Assembly: GCA_963712715.1 (NCBI GenBank)
Contig: CAVQJI010000042.1
Coordinates: 1-64,000 of the forward strand
DNA from: JAFEDN01 sp963712715
GTDB lineage: Bacteria > Pseudomonadota > Gammaproteobacteria > Coxiellales > Coxiellaceae
DNA length: 64,000 bases
Direction of reading: 5' to 3'
Shown: positions 35,110 to 43,350 of the stretch, one piece after another
How the letters are laid out: each line of letters opens with the position of its first letter
Position numbering within the stretch: position 1 is the first letter of the stretch
The notes under the pieces: generated by a model
Database searches by the model: none
Seen by the model: only the letters and a program-made list of their open reading frames with translations
Told to the model about the DNA's origin: nothing
Program-made: the position numbers and the translations under genes

Positions 35110-35979
35110 ATGTTTCGAATATTTTCATATTTAATTCTTATGGTCTTGATGTTAGATTTCTGTTCCGCACAGGCGAATACTCACCATCGCAAAATTCCTG
35201 CTGCACAGGTAATAAACAATAGTAGATATTCGGATATTGTCATCGAAGCCGCCACCGGCCGCGTTCTTCACGCCACCAACGCGAACAGTTTGCGTCATCC
35301 GGCCTCTTTGACCAAGATGATGACTCTTTATCTCACCTTTCATGCCCTTGAAACTGGCCGCTTAAAACTGGATCAGCTTTTACCCGTGTCCGGTAATGCC
35401 GCACATCAACCAGCCACCAGTTTGGGTTTAAAGACGGGAAGCAGAATTTCAGTTAAAAATGCGATTATGAGTCTGGTGACACAATCAGCCAATGATTCGG
35501 CGGTGGTATTGGCGGAAGCGCTCAGTGGCAATGAAGCGAACTTTAGCCGGACCATGACCCAACAGGCCGCTGCGCTGGGCATGACCCAGACTCGTTTTTA
35601 TAATTCTTCGGGCCTGCCACATCCTGCGCAAATGACTACCGCGATGGATATGGCCAGGTTGGGCTCTGCGCTCGTGAGTCATTTTGCCAAATTTTACGGT
35701 TATTTTAGTGTAAATCAATTTAGCTATGGGGGTAATCTGTACCATAACCATAATCATTTAATGGAAAGGTACACGGGGATGGATGGGATTAAAACCGGTT
35801 ACATTGTGAGTTCCGGTTTTAATCTGGTGGCATCCGCGAAACGCGGCAATACCCGACTCATCGGGGTGGTTTTTGGTGGCAGTTCTCCCGCCACCCGCGA
35901 TGCCCGGATGGCGCAGTTACTGAATCAGAGTTTTGACATCGTTGCGCAGAAAAATCCCTTAGCCAGCAATACCCCCTGA
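35110..35979 (+). CDS. D-alanyl-D-alanine carboxypeptidase/endopeptidase (S11, PBP7-like)
   Basis: The 289-residue protein has a signal peptide (residues 1-22, ending SAQA) and the three S11 motifs: SLTK (Ser66-Lys69), SAN (126-128) and KTG (228-230). The short length, without the C-terminal membrane anchor domain of PBP5, fits PBP7/PbpG-type or DacF-type enzymes. It would trim peptidoglycan peptides in the periplasm. An AAAAGG ribosome site lies just before the ATG. It is on the plus strand, inserted between ruvX and pyrB, and converges with the F-box protein gene, their stops being two bases apart. Confidence 0.9.
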   Translation: MFRIFSYLILMVLMLDFCSAQANTHHRKIPAAQVINNSRYSDIVIEAATGRVLHATNANSLRHPASLTKMMTLYLTFHALETGRLKLDQLLPVSGNAAHQPATSLGLKTGSRISVKNAIMSLVTQSANDSAVVLAEALSGNEANFSRTMTQQAAALGMTQTRFYNSSGLPHPAQMTTAMDMARLGSALVSHFAKFYGYFSVNQFSYGGNLYHNHNHLMERYTGMDGIKTGYIVSSGFNLVASAKRGNTRLIGVVFGGSSPATRDARMAQLLNQSFDIVAQKNPLASNTP

Positions 35980-35981
35980 AA

Positions 35982-36839
35982 TCATGATGCGCCATTTCCA
36001 TTATTTAATGCGACATAATGGGATGAAATCACTTCTGTAGTCTTGTTTTCATCATTAATGGATGAATAATGGCCGCTGGAATAAATGCTGGAGTGCATAT
36101 TTCGTAAAAACGAAACTTGTGATTTCTCCTCATTCACTGCTCTTTGCTGAGAACAGTTATACAGGGACTGAAAAATATCAATTATCAGGGCCATGCCTGT
36201 CACACCCACCGTTACTCCGCAGATCATTTCGAGATAACGAGTATCGGCATCCTGCTTTCCAGAGTCAATTTCCCGATATAAACCAAAAGAAGAAGCCGCA
36301 CAAAGTACAATGAACAGAACACGCAAAACATTCACACAACGGGGAGATAGGGGGACCCTTCTGGTGCAGTCGATGCTTCCACCGGCACCGCCACCACCAT
36401 TATTGCTCCCCATAAAGATGCAGAGCGCCGTGACGGCGTATTCGTAAATACTGGATTGTGTGCGTCGAGCCCTTACCACGACTTCGTTACTTTTTACTTC
36501 GACAGCATGTTCAACAGTTGAGAGAGTCTCCGATATTGGCATATCTTTTAGTTCGGCCTTTTGTTTGTGGGCGAGCATACGTAACTCTAACCGCAAAAAT
36601 TGCTCAAGGTTTTTCCTGGCAGAAGCAGTTTTTTTAAATTCTCTCATCACTCCTGAAAAAGATTTAGAAACACGAGGAAGTTTGTGCAAGTCCTTGGCGT
36701 CTAAATGCAATAAAACGAGACTCATTAAGACATGGTTGGGTAGTTTAGAAAACAGATTTAGGGAAGGATCAACGGTGGTGAGTAGCCAGTTTTTTTTCGT
36801 CTTTTTAGATTCTGTTGCGTCACTTACGAATTTGCTCAT
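35982..36839 (-). CDS. F-box-like protein with two membrane segments, effector candidate
   Basis: The 285-residue protein carries at about residues 28-70 LNLFSKLPNHVLMSLVLLHL, then DAKDLHKLPRVSKSFSGVM, a good match to the F-box (L-P-x-x-x-L, L-x-x-L-x-V-S-K). Two hydrophobic segments follow (RCVNVLRVLFIVLCAASSFGL near 167-187 and MICGVTVGVTGMALIIDIF near 206-224). A Gly-rich stretch NNGGGGAGGS lies before them. F-box domains are eukaryotic; in Legionella and relatives they are found on secreted effectors. A membrane-anchored F-box protein would be able to bring a ubiquitin ligase to a host membrane, but that is inference. A second F-box-like protein lies at 27509. The gene separates ruvX from pyrB. 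Confidence 0.7.
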   Translation of the reverse strand: MSKFVSDATESKKTKKNWLLTTVDPSLNLFSKLPNHVLMSLVLLHLDAKDLHKLPRVSKSFSGVMREFKKTASARKNLEQFLRLELRMLAHKQKAELKDMPISETLSTVEHAVEVKSNEVVVRARRTQSSIYEYAVTALCIFMGSNNGGGGAGGSIDCTRRVPLSPRCVNVLRVLFIVLCAASSFGLYREIDSGKQDADTRYLEMICGVTVGVTGMALIIDIFQSLYNCSQQRAVNEEKSQVSFLRNMHSSIYSSGHYSSINDENKTTEVISSHYVALNNGNGAS

Positions 36840-36910
36840 AAAAAATTACTCCTAATATTTAATTTTCTAAAATTTCAATGTTGAGCAGTTTATCAAATAC
36901 TTTATATCTG

Positions 36911-37330
36911 TCAAGAACGCTGACTCATCCACGATTCTAAAATCAGTTTGGCGGCGAAGCTGTCGAGGGGAGGATAATTTTGAGGTTTGAGGCCGCTTTC
37001 TGCTAAACGGCGTTTGGCTTCTCGAGTCGTCAGCCGTTCATCCGTTAAATGGACTGGCAAGCTAAAACGTGTTTTCAACTCGCGAGCGAATTGCCGGGCC
37101 GCAAAACTGATGGCCTGTTCGCCGCCATCCATTTGATAAGGCAGTCCCACTAATAACGCCGAAGGTTGCCATAAATTAATTAATTCAGAAATTTTATGCC
37201 AGTCGGGGCGGCCTTTTTGCGCCGCAAGCACGGGCAATGGGGTTGCGGATTGAGTAATGGTCTGACCCACCGCGACTCCGATGCGTCGTAATCCAAAATC
37301 AAAAGCCAGTAAAACGGGGCCCTCAGGCAT
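36911..37330 (-). CDS. ruvX: Putative pre-16S rRNA nuclease/Holliday-junction resolvase-like RuvX
   Basis: The 139-residue YqgF-family protein has LLAFDFGLRRIGVAVG with the first catalytic Asp, LLVGLPYQMDGGEQ, HLTDERLTTREAKRRL, and DSFAAKLILESWM with the last Asp. YqgF trims the 5' end of pre-16S rRNA in E. coli and has an RNase H fold. It overlaps algH by eight bases, the conserved yqgE-yqgF pair. Confidence 0.93.
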   Translation of the reverse strand: MPEGPVLLAFDFGLRRIGVAVGQTITQSATPLPVLAAQKGRPDWHKISELINLWQPSALLVGLPYQMDGGEQAISFAARQFARELKTRFSLPVHLTDERLTTREAKRRLAESGLKPQNYPPLDSFAAKLILESWMSQRS

Positions 37331-37871
37331 GGCCTACCTGAGCAGACATCCGTTCAATGTCTACGCCGATTATTTTCGCGGTGGCTCGCCAGCGTTCTTC
37401 CGCCGGGGTGTCAAACAGGATGCTATTTTCACACGGAACTATCAGCCAGTCGTTTCGCTGCAACTCCAGCTCTAACTGACCGGTTTGCCAGCCGGAATAG
37501 CCAAGGGAGACAAGATAATGTTTCGGCCCCTCATTCTTGGCAATGGCAGCCAGGGTTTCTTTTGAGGATGACAGAAACAACTCTGTGTCTTCCTCATACA
37601 AAACAAAGCCATGTTCCTGGCCCACCGGACCACCCATCATGACACGCTGGGCGGCGACTTCCTGAGATTGCGTTGTAATATTAAGATGCTGTAGCACGTC
37701 GTTGAGCTGCATGGTGAGCGGTTTGTTGATGATCAAACCCATGGCGCCTTCTTCATTGTGTTCATAAATATAAACGACCGCTTTGGAAAAATTGGAATCT
37801 TCCAGGCTGGGTAAGGCGACCAAAAAATGATTAGCCAAAGAGGTGTAATGAGACGGAGCTTTTTTTGCCAT
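37323..37871 (-). CDS. algH: YqgE/AlgH family protein
   Basis: The 182-residue protein matches YqgE/AlgH along its length: LANHFLVALPSLEDSNFSKAVVYIYEHNEEGAMGLIINKP, MGGPVGQEHGFVLY and the C-terminal LGYSGWQTGQLELEL. The molecular function is not well defined; in Pseudomonas it was linked to alginate regulation. Position next to ruvX is conserved across gammaproteobacteria. Start MAKKAPSHY; no lesion. Confidence 0.94.
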   Translation of the reverse strand: MAKKAPSHYTSLANHFLVALPSLEDSNFSKAVVYIYEHNEEGAMGLIINKPLTMQLNDVLQHLNITTQSQEVAAQRVMMGGPVGQEHGFVLYEEDTELFLSSSKETLAAIAKNEGPKHYLVSLGYSGWQTGQLELELQRNDWLIVPCENSILFDTPAEERWRATAKIIGVDIERMSAQVGHA

Positions 37872-37930
37872 GCTTTAATTATGGGGATTAGGGTTTAATA
37901 TATCAAGATGCGATAATGATATCGCTCGGA

Positions 37931-38155
37931 TCAGGCCTCGGGGTTGTCCTCGCCTAATTCATCCCGTAAGCGTTTTTCTTCCAGCCAATCTTCCAGGCGT
38001 TTTTTCTTTTTATGCAGGGATTTTTTTTTAGTAAGTGATGCAGGTTGGCTCAATGTAGGTTTGGTAGCGTCTCCGTCGTACTCTTCATCAATGTGAATTG
38101 TATCGAATTCGCTGGTTTCATAATAATCGTCTTCGTATTCGTTATTATTATTCAC
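37931..38155 (-). CDS. Small acidic/basic protein, PA3496-like
   Basis: From a GTG at 38155 (GGAG site 11 bases upstream) the product is 74 residues: an acidic Asn/Glu/Asp-rich N-terminus, then a basic stretch KKKSLHKKKKRLEDWLEEKRLRDELGE. The C-terminal helix resembles the PA3496 family of putative envelope integrity proteins in Pseudomonas. The frame is open to 38275, but that part overlaps the small Lys/Gly-rich gene in another frame. Function unknown. Confidence 0.5.
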   Translation of the reverse strand: MNNNNEYEDDYYETSEFDTIHIDEEYDGDATKPTLSQPASLTKKKSLHKKKKRLEDWLEEKRLRDELGEDNPEA

Positions 38156-38234
38156 GGTTTTGTCATCTCCAAATGAAATGAACAGAAGGTGGCCTGGAGA
38201 TGGACTTTCATCCACCTCCAGAACCTTTAAAAGC

Positions 38235-38297
38235 TTATTTGCCTTTGCCGCCTTTACCAGGTGCGCCTTTGCCACCTTTGTCTTTACCTTTGCTCAT
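38235..38297 (-). CDS. 20-residue Lys/Gly-rich small protein
   Basis: An ATG at 38297 with a TGAGGAAAC ribosome site encodes MSKGKDKGGKGAPGKGGKGK and stops at 38235. The regular K-G repeats, very basic charge and good start support translation, though so short a frame could occur by chance. It could be a nucleic-acid-binding peptide. It overlaps an alternative N-terminus of the next gene. Confidence 0.4.
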   Translation of the reverse strand: MSKGKDKGGKGAPGKGGKGK

Positions 38298-38411
38298 TGT
38301 CGTTTCCTCATATTGGAAGTTACAATATTGTTGACATCAGTAAACTGTGCCAACACCCTATAAAGACAGACACTGATGCGCTGTCCCTATTCCGCATGAA
38401 GCCTGCGCTTC

Positions 38412-38753
38412 TTAATTTCCATTCTTCGAATTATAACCCGGATTCTGTTCGGGTGCATTGTCAGGTTCCGGAGCCGGTGCAGGAGCCAGATTATCGTTCT
38501 CCTGATTTTCATCGGATGATTGATCCTGACCGAAATCCTGACTATTGTCAAAGTCGCTATTATTTTCGTAATTATTATCCTGCTCACCATTATAGGAATC
38601 GTCGGGATTAATGGCGGGTGAATTGTCGGCGGGAGCATTGCCATTGTCCGCGTTATCCTGAGCTTGAAGAACCTGCGGTGCTGCCATGACAGCTTGAGAA
38701 AATCCCAATCCCAACAAAATTGCTGCAGGGACCAGACATAGTTTTTTTATCAT
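38412..38753 (-). CDS. Secreted Asn/Asp-rich low-complexity protein
   Basis: The 113-residue protein has a signal peptide (MIKKLCLVPAAILLGLGFSQ, cleaved after VMAA) and a mature part almost entirely of Asn, Asp, Glu, Gln, Ser and Pro, including PAPAPEPDNAPEQNPG. No fold or domain is evident; it is probably disordered and acidic in the periplasm or outside. An in-frame ATG at 38768 would add five residues. It diverges from yggS. Confidence 0.65.
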   Translation of the reverse strand: MIKKLCLVPAAILLGLGFSQAVMAAPQVLQAQDNADNGNAPADNSPAINPDDSYNGEQDNNYENNSDFDNSQDFGQDQSSDENQENDNLAPAPAPEPDNAPEQNPGYNSKNGN

Positions 38754-38899
38754 CTCGCATATCTCCAAATTTTGAGTACAAAACTGAATCGAAGATTACT
38801 CCCAAAAAAAAAATAATTCAAGCATGGTACGGTGTCAATACTTAAAAAATTTTTGTAGTATTGTAACGGTTATATGAGCCGATAAACAAGAGTATCAGT

Positions 38900-39573
38900 A
38901 TGTCTGCTTTACATCTTTCGAAAATATTACAGAGAATTCGTCAGGCGGAGCGTGATTATCATCGTGCGCCAGGATCGGTGCGGTTATTAATGGTGACAAA
39001 AGGACGTGATATTCAGACTATTCAGCTCGCCGTCGCAGCGGGACAAACAGCATTCGGCGAAAGTTATTTGCAGGAGGCTTTGGATAAAATTCACGCATTA
39101 GCTCCTCTGAATCTGGAATGGCATTTTATTGGCAACTTGCAGTCTAACAAAACTCGTGCAGTGACTGAAAATTTTTCCTGGGTGCACAGCGTCAACCGAT
39201 TCAAAATTGCGCAGCGCCTAAATCAGCAAAGGCCAGATGAGTTGCCGCCACTGAATATATGTCTGGAAGTCAATATTAGTGAAGAACGGAGCAAATCAGG
39301 AATGGCGGCTAATGAACTGACCGATTTAGCGTTGCAGGTTAAGAGCTTACCTCGACTGCGTCTCCGTGGCATTATGGTGATTCCCGAACGAGTCGCTGAC
39401 TTTCAGCAGCAGTTGATTCTTTACAAAAAAGTCTATAGTTTACAAAAAAGCTCATTGATCGGGGATGCGCTCTCGATACTTTATCGATGGGCATGTCTAA
39501 TGATTTTGAAGCGGCTATTGCTGCGGGCAGTACCCTGGTTCGAATTGGCACGGCCATTTTTCAGGAGGAATGA
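38900..39573 (+). CDS. yggS: PLP-binding protein YggS (PLPBP family), C-terminus frameshifted
   Basis: The first 180 residues match YggS/ProY: LLMVTKGRDIQTIQLAVAAG with the PLP Lys, FGESYLQEALDKI, WHFIGNLQSNKTRAV, HSVNRFKIAQRLNQQ, CLEVNISEERSKSGM and LRGIMVIPE. Then the open frame runs into unrelated sequence (to a stop at 39580). In the next frame the correct end continues KLIDRGCALDTLSMGMSNDF, then EAAIAAGSTLVRIGTAIF, stopping at 39571-39573. One A missing from an A-run near 39453-39458 explains this, a typical homopolymer indel. YggS keeps cellular PLP balanced. It pairs with proC, whose start overlaps its proper stop. Confidence 0.9.
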
Positions 39574-40403
39574 TGAGTAATGCGGTGATCGCTTTTGTCG
39601 GTTCGGGCAATTTAACGCAGGCGTTAATTTCAGGGTTATTGAGTAATCAATTTGATCCACAAAAAATTTGGGCGGCTGACCCTGATCTGGAGAAGCTGCA
39701 GGGTTTGAGTCAGCGGTTTGGAATCAAAACCACACAGAATAATCTGGAAGCGATCCGGCAGGCGGATGTGGTCTTATTGGCAGTAAAGCCAGTGCATCTG
39801 CAAACACTGTGCACGGAAATAAATTCGCTCGTGTCGCAGCGTCGGCCATTGGTAATTTCAGTCGCTGCCGGTGTGACGATCGCTTTGCTCGAAAAATGGC
39901 TAGGATCTTACGCGACGATTATTCGCGCTATGCCCAACACGCCAGCGATGGTAGGGGCCGGCGCCACGGGTTTGTATGCGGATTCCGCAGTGACTACCGC
40001 GCAGAGAGAGTTAGCCGAAATCATTTTCCGTGCCGTCGGTATGACAGTATGGGCCTTGGATGAGAATCAGCTGGATTTGATTTGTGCGGTTTCCGGATGC
40101 GGCCCAGGCTATATTTTTTTAATCATGGAGGCCATTGAGGAAGCGGCGAGGCAGAGGGGTATGGATGCGCACCATTCCCGTCTGTTAATAGCGCAAACTT
40201 TTCTGGGTGCGGCGAGGCTGGCGTTAGAATCGGACTGTTCTCTCGCTGAGTTGCGGCGGCAGGTGACTTCGCCCAAGGGCGCTACTGAAAAAGCTATCCA
40301 GTTACTCGAACAGGCAGGCATTCGCAATCTATTAGCCGAGGCTATCGAGGGCGCGGTGGGTCGTTGTTCTGAAATTGCCAAAGAATTGGCTGAACCTGGA
40401 TAA
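39573..40403 (+). CDS. proC: Pyrroline-5-carboxylate reductase ProC
   Basis: The 276-residue enzyme has the NAD(P) motif AFVGSGNLTQALISGLL, ADPDLEKL, VVLLAVKPV, IRAMPNTPAMVGAGATGLY and the C-terminal SGCGPGYIFLIMEAIEEAA and VTSPKGATEKAI motifs. It reduces P5C to proline. The ATG at 39573 overlaps the YggS stop and has an AGGAGG site four bases upstream; an ATG three bases earlier is too close to it. The yggS-proC order is widely conserved. Confidence 0.95.
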   Translation: MSNAVIAFVGSGNLTQALISGLLSNQFDPQKIWAADPDLEKLQGLSQRFGIKTTQNNLEAIRQADVVLLAVKPVHLQTLCTEINSLVSQRRPLVISVAAGVTIALLEKWLGSYATIIRAMPNTPAMVGAGATGLYADSAVTTAQRELAEIIFRAVGMTVWALDENQLDLICAVSGCGPGYIFLIMEAIEEAARQRGMDAHHSRLLIAQTFLGAARLALESDCSLAELRRQVTSPKGATEKAIQLLEQAGIRNLLAEAIEGAVGRCSEIAKELAEPG

Positions 40404-40411
40404 GTGAAGAG

Positions 40412-41257
40412 ATGCAACGCATTTTGTCCAGCGATCTATTAGTCAATCTCCTGAGCACCGCTGTCGCGGCCTTGATCGTGACGGTGATTTATTTCCTGGC
40501 ATTGATACTGTTAAACAAAAAAAATGAAGATGTCAAAGAGAAAAAACGCCGTCGAGTGCGTCTGCTCTATGTGATGGCGATTTTTTTTATCTTTATCCTT
40601 GCGCAAATCTGGGTGGAAGGATTCACTCAATTACTGGCTATTCTCGGCCTGGTTTCTGCCGCCTTGGTGATCACCAATAAAGAAATTATTATGAATTTTT
40701 CCGGATGGCTGATTATCATTTGGCGAGGGCTGTTCACTGAAGATGATTTGATTGAAATTCAGCAATTTAAAGGTTATGTGCGTTCCATCCGCGTGTTATA
40801 TTTTTCTTTGCTGGAAGTAGACAGGGAATCTCATAATGTGATTACCGGACGAATGGTTCGCATTCCAAATGGTTTGGTGATCAATAATCCCATCATTAAT
40901 TTCTCTCCAGGCCATCTCATAGAGCAGCACTTTGTGGTTGTTTTTTCCAGAACCAGCGACATTGAACAGGCCAAAGAGCAGGTCAAAGCTGCGATTGAGG
41001 ATTCGCTGAAAACTTTTTATAAAAACAGAAAAGAGTATACCAAAGGGTTTCTGCAGCAGCGCAGTAAAAAAATTGCCGCGATGATTGACCTGGAGCCAGT
41101 GATTATGATGAGACCGAAATATGAAACGCCAGGAGGGATGGAGGTCTCTGGCAGATATTATTGTTATGCTTCCGATCATGAAGTTATCGAGCAGGATATT
41201 TGGCGGCGATTGCTCGAATTTTTAGCCACGGCGGAAAACATCAGGTTAGCAATTTAA
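40412..41257 (+). CDS. MscS-family mechanosensitive channel-like protein
   Basis: The 281-residue membrane protein has two or three N-terminal transmembrane segments (about 10-32, 48-66 and 70-88), then the pore-lining/beta-domain transition ALVITNKEIIMNFSGW and the MscS beta-barrel (GLFTEDDLIEIQQFKGYVRSIRVLYFSLLE, MVRIPNGLVINNPIINFS). The NxxG-type pore motif is not seen, so it may be a distant member. A role in osmotic release or ion passage is inferred. It starts nine bases after proC, so is likely co-transcribed. Its stop codon is the first part of an inverted-repeat element. Confidence 0.8.
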   Translation: MQRILSSDLLVNLLSTAVAALIVTVIYFLALILLNKKNEDVKEKKRRRVRLLYVMAIFFIFILAQIWVEGFTQLLAILGLVSAALVITNKEIIMNFSGWLIIIWRGLFTEDDLIEIQQFKGYVRSIRVLYFSLLEVDRESHNVITGRMVRIPNGLVINNPIINFSPGHLIEQHFVVVFSRTSDIEQAKEQVKAAIEDSLKTFYKNRKEYTKGFLQQRSKKIAAMIDLEPVIMMRPKYETPGGMEVSGRYYCYASDHEVIEQDIWRRLLEFLATAENIRLAI

Positions 41258-41500
41258 AGGGGTCAAGTCCTTAATTATGACACATATACCGCGTGACCTC
41301 TCAATTTGCGGTTTTTAGCATCCCATCTGCAGGCCATCTTGTCTTTAAAAAACATTTGCATATGAGTAACTATGCGCATGTTTTTTAAAACACAATCTGG
41401 CCAACATCTGGGCGCTAAAAACCGCAAATTGAGAGGTCACGCGGTATTACATCATTAACGGTTGGCGGTGTTTGTGTCACAATTAAGGACTTGACCCCTT
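41257..41500. repeat. 244-bp inverted-repeat element (MITE-like, second type)
   Basis: Terminal repeats AAGGGGTCAAGTCCTTAATT (41257-41276) and their inverse (41481-41500) enclose nested inverted arms (ACCGCGTGACCTCTCAATTT near 41289 and its inverse near 41431), and a third inner pair around 41357-41395. No open frame of note lies within. It begins at the stop codon of the MscS-like gene. Ends of the type GGGGTCAAGTC are reminiscent of elements associated with REP-type transposases, but no transposase is present here. Confidence 0.8.
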
Positions 41501-41534
41501 AGGACTCTTGCTTTTTTGACGAGGATGCCATAAC

Positions 41535-41577
41535 CTAACGTTGTAAACGTTAGAAATCCTAACGTTATAACTGTTAG
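41535..41577. promoter_or_regulatory. Two tandem 19-bp palindromes upstream of an AAA ATPase gene
   Basis: CTAACGTTGTAAACGTTAG (41535-41553) and CTAACGTTATAACTGTTAG (41559-41577) are each nearly palindromic, 24 bases centre to centre, about two helical turns. The second ends 12 bases before the ATG at 41590. This is the layout of a paired operator, possibly for autoregulation. Confidence 0.55.
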
Positions 41578-41589
41578 AATTGGTAACTT

Positions 41590-42840
41590 ATGGATTTAAA
41601 TGAATTTAATACCCAATTATTAAAAGAAAATATCGATCAACCGGGTCTTTTCCCGCACCTTGATGAGTTGCGAAAAGCGGCTTATATATTTGAAATGGAT
41701 TTTGGACTTTCAACCCTGCCGATGGAGCCTGGGATTTTATTAATCCGCGGCGCTCGACAATATGGTAAAAGCACCTGGTTAGAACAGCAAATTTATAAAA
41801 CAATCCAGCAATTTAAAGGTGGATCGGCTTATTATCTCAACGGGGACCAGGTGAGCGATCATTATGCTTTGGAAAGAGAGATCGCCGCGCTGATTGCCGC
41901 TTTTACTGATCAGGCTCCCGTACGACGCATTTTTATTGATGAAATTACTGCCATCGCCCGCTGGGAATTGGCTTTGAAAAGGTTGGCGGATCAGGGCAAA
42001 CTGAATAATGTTTTAGTGATCACCACCGGTTCCAAAGCAACTGATTTAAGACGGGGCGCTGAGAAATTACCAGGACGGAAAGGGCGACTTGTTCGCACGA
42101 CTTATTTGTTTACCCCTGTTTCTTATCGGGAATTTTTTCGCGTCTGTGGGGACAGATTGGGGGAAAAAGCTCTGGTTGCCTACTTATTATCAGGCGGCTC
42201 ACCCATTTGTTGTGCAGAGCTGGCATTGACAGGGATGATTCCAGAGTTTGTCATTGAACTAACCCGTGACTGGATCGAAGGGGAAATAGCTGCTTCAGGG
42301 AGATCACGAGCGGCGTTGCTTAACACGATGAGTGTACACTTTCGTTGGGGTGGAACACCGGTGGGACAAGCCAAACTGGCTCGTGAAGCGGGGCTGGCAA
42401 ATAATACCGTAGCGGCAGGTTATATCGAAATTTTAAACGACTTGGCCTGCGTGGTTCCCGCTTATCCCTGGGACAGTGATCGGGAAATTAAAATTCTGAG
42501 GCAACCTTGCAAATATCATTTCACTAATTTGCTTGCCGCGGTGACCTATCATCGCGACAGGATTCGGAGAGTTGAAGATTTTTTAGCCTTATCGGAGAAG
42601 GAACAGGGTTTTTGGTATGAATGGTTAATTGCCCAGGAATTGTTGCGACGTAACGCCTTCACTGGGAAAGAAATACTTTCGCCGTTTGCATTCTGGAAGA
42701 ATAAAAATCATGAACTGGATTTTGTCGATTCGCCGGATCATTTCCTGGAAGTGAAGCGTCGGCGCCAGTTCTCCCCTGGAATTCAGCTGGTTTTCCCGTC
42801 AGTTTCCCGGAAAAACGTTAACCGTCATCAGTCCTTTTGA
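41590..42840 (+). CDS. AAA_14/DUF4143-type ATPase, C-terminus frameshifted
   Basis: The 416-residue frame has Walker A LIRGARQYGKSTWL, Walker B RIFIDEITAIARW, ITTGSKATDLRRGAEKLPGRKGRL, a winged-helix region (QAKLAREAGLANNTVAAGYIEIL) and a C-terminal NHELDFVDSPDHFLEVKRR, the nuclease-like motif. The last residues are out of frame: in another frame the protein continues FSWFSRQFPGKTLTVISPFE and so on to a stop at 42895. A single base change in the C-run at about 42772 accounts for it. Tandem palindromes precede the gene. It is the third member of this ATPase group in the window, and differs from the others in its long central part. Confidence 0.82.
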   Translation: MDLNEFNTQLLKENIDQPGLFPHLDELRKAAYIFEMDFGLSTLPMEPGILLIRGARQYGKSTWLEQQIYKTIQQFKGGSAYYLNGDQVSDHYALEREIAALIAAFTDQAPVRRIFIDEITAIARWELALKRLADQGKLNNVLVITTGSKATDLRRGAEKLPGRKGRLVRTTYLFTPVSYREFFRVCGDRLGEKALVAYLLSGGSPICCAELALTGMIPEFVIELTRDWIEGEIAASGRSRAALLNTMSVHFRWGGTPVGQAKLAREAGLANNTVAAGYIEILNDLACVVPAYPWDSDREIKILRQPCKYHFTNLLAAVTYHRDRIRRVEDFLALSEKEQGFWYEWLIAQELLRRNAFTGKEILSPFAFWKNKNHELDFVDSPDHFLEVKRRRQFSPGIQLVFPSVSRKNVNRHQSF

Positions 42841-43017
42841 ATTTAAGGCCGGGGCCGTGCAGGGCATTTCTTTGGAAAATTTTCTATCCAGTTAGCCGTT
42901 GCCGGAATTTTTGAATTGGGCTAGACTGCAGGAGTTCCCGCTGAAGGGAACTCTGGACGCTATACTCAGCGGGAATGGCTGCTAGACTTGGTTATTTTTT
43001 ATTGGCAGGAGAATTTA

Positions 43018-43350
43018 ATGAGTGAGTTAATTAAATCCATTGATGATGCGCATTTTAATGCCGAAGTTATTGAATCGAAAGGTTTGGTTTTGGTGGATTT
43101 TTGGGCGGAGTGGTGCGGCCCCTGCAAAATGATCGCTCCGGTTCTGGAACAGATTGCGTCGGAATTGGGTTCTAAAATCAAAATCGTGAAAGTGAACGTG
43201 GATAATAATCCACAATCGCCCAGCCAGTATGGCGTGCGCAGTATTCCCAACCTGATTCTGTTTAAAAACGGGGCGGTGGTTGGCAATAAGGTCGGAGTGC
43301 TGACTAAATCCCAATTGTTAGCGTTTATAAATGAGCATTCAGCTGGCTAG
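43018..43350 (+). CDS. trxA: Thioredoxin TrxA
   Basis: The 110-residue protein has the complete thioredoxin fold with the active site WAEWCGPCKM, the cis-Pro in RSIPNLILFKNG and a C-terminal helix. It reduces protein disulfides with thioredoxin reductase. The ATG at 43018 has a CAGGAG site seven bases upstream; an in-frame ATG at 42988 is not needed. It is followed by rho, a conserved order, though a 203-bp inverted-repeat element and a separate promoter lie between. Confidence 0.97.
   Translation: MSELIKSIDDAHFNAEVIESKGLVLVDFWAEWCGPCKMIAPVLEQIASELGSKIKIVKVNVDNNPQSPSQYGVRSIPNLILFKNGAVVGNKVGVLTKSQLLAFINEHSAG

Noticed and set aside
27509..36839. Dot/Icm-type C-terminal secretion signals on the effector candidates
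   Set aside because: The C-termini of the F-box proteins show only weak Glu/Ser richness; not enough to claim.
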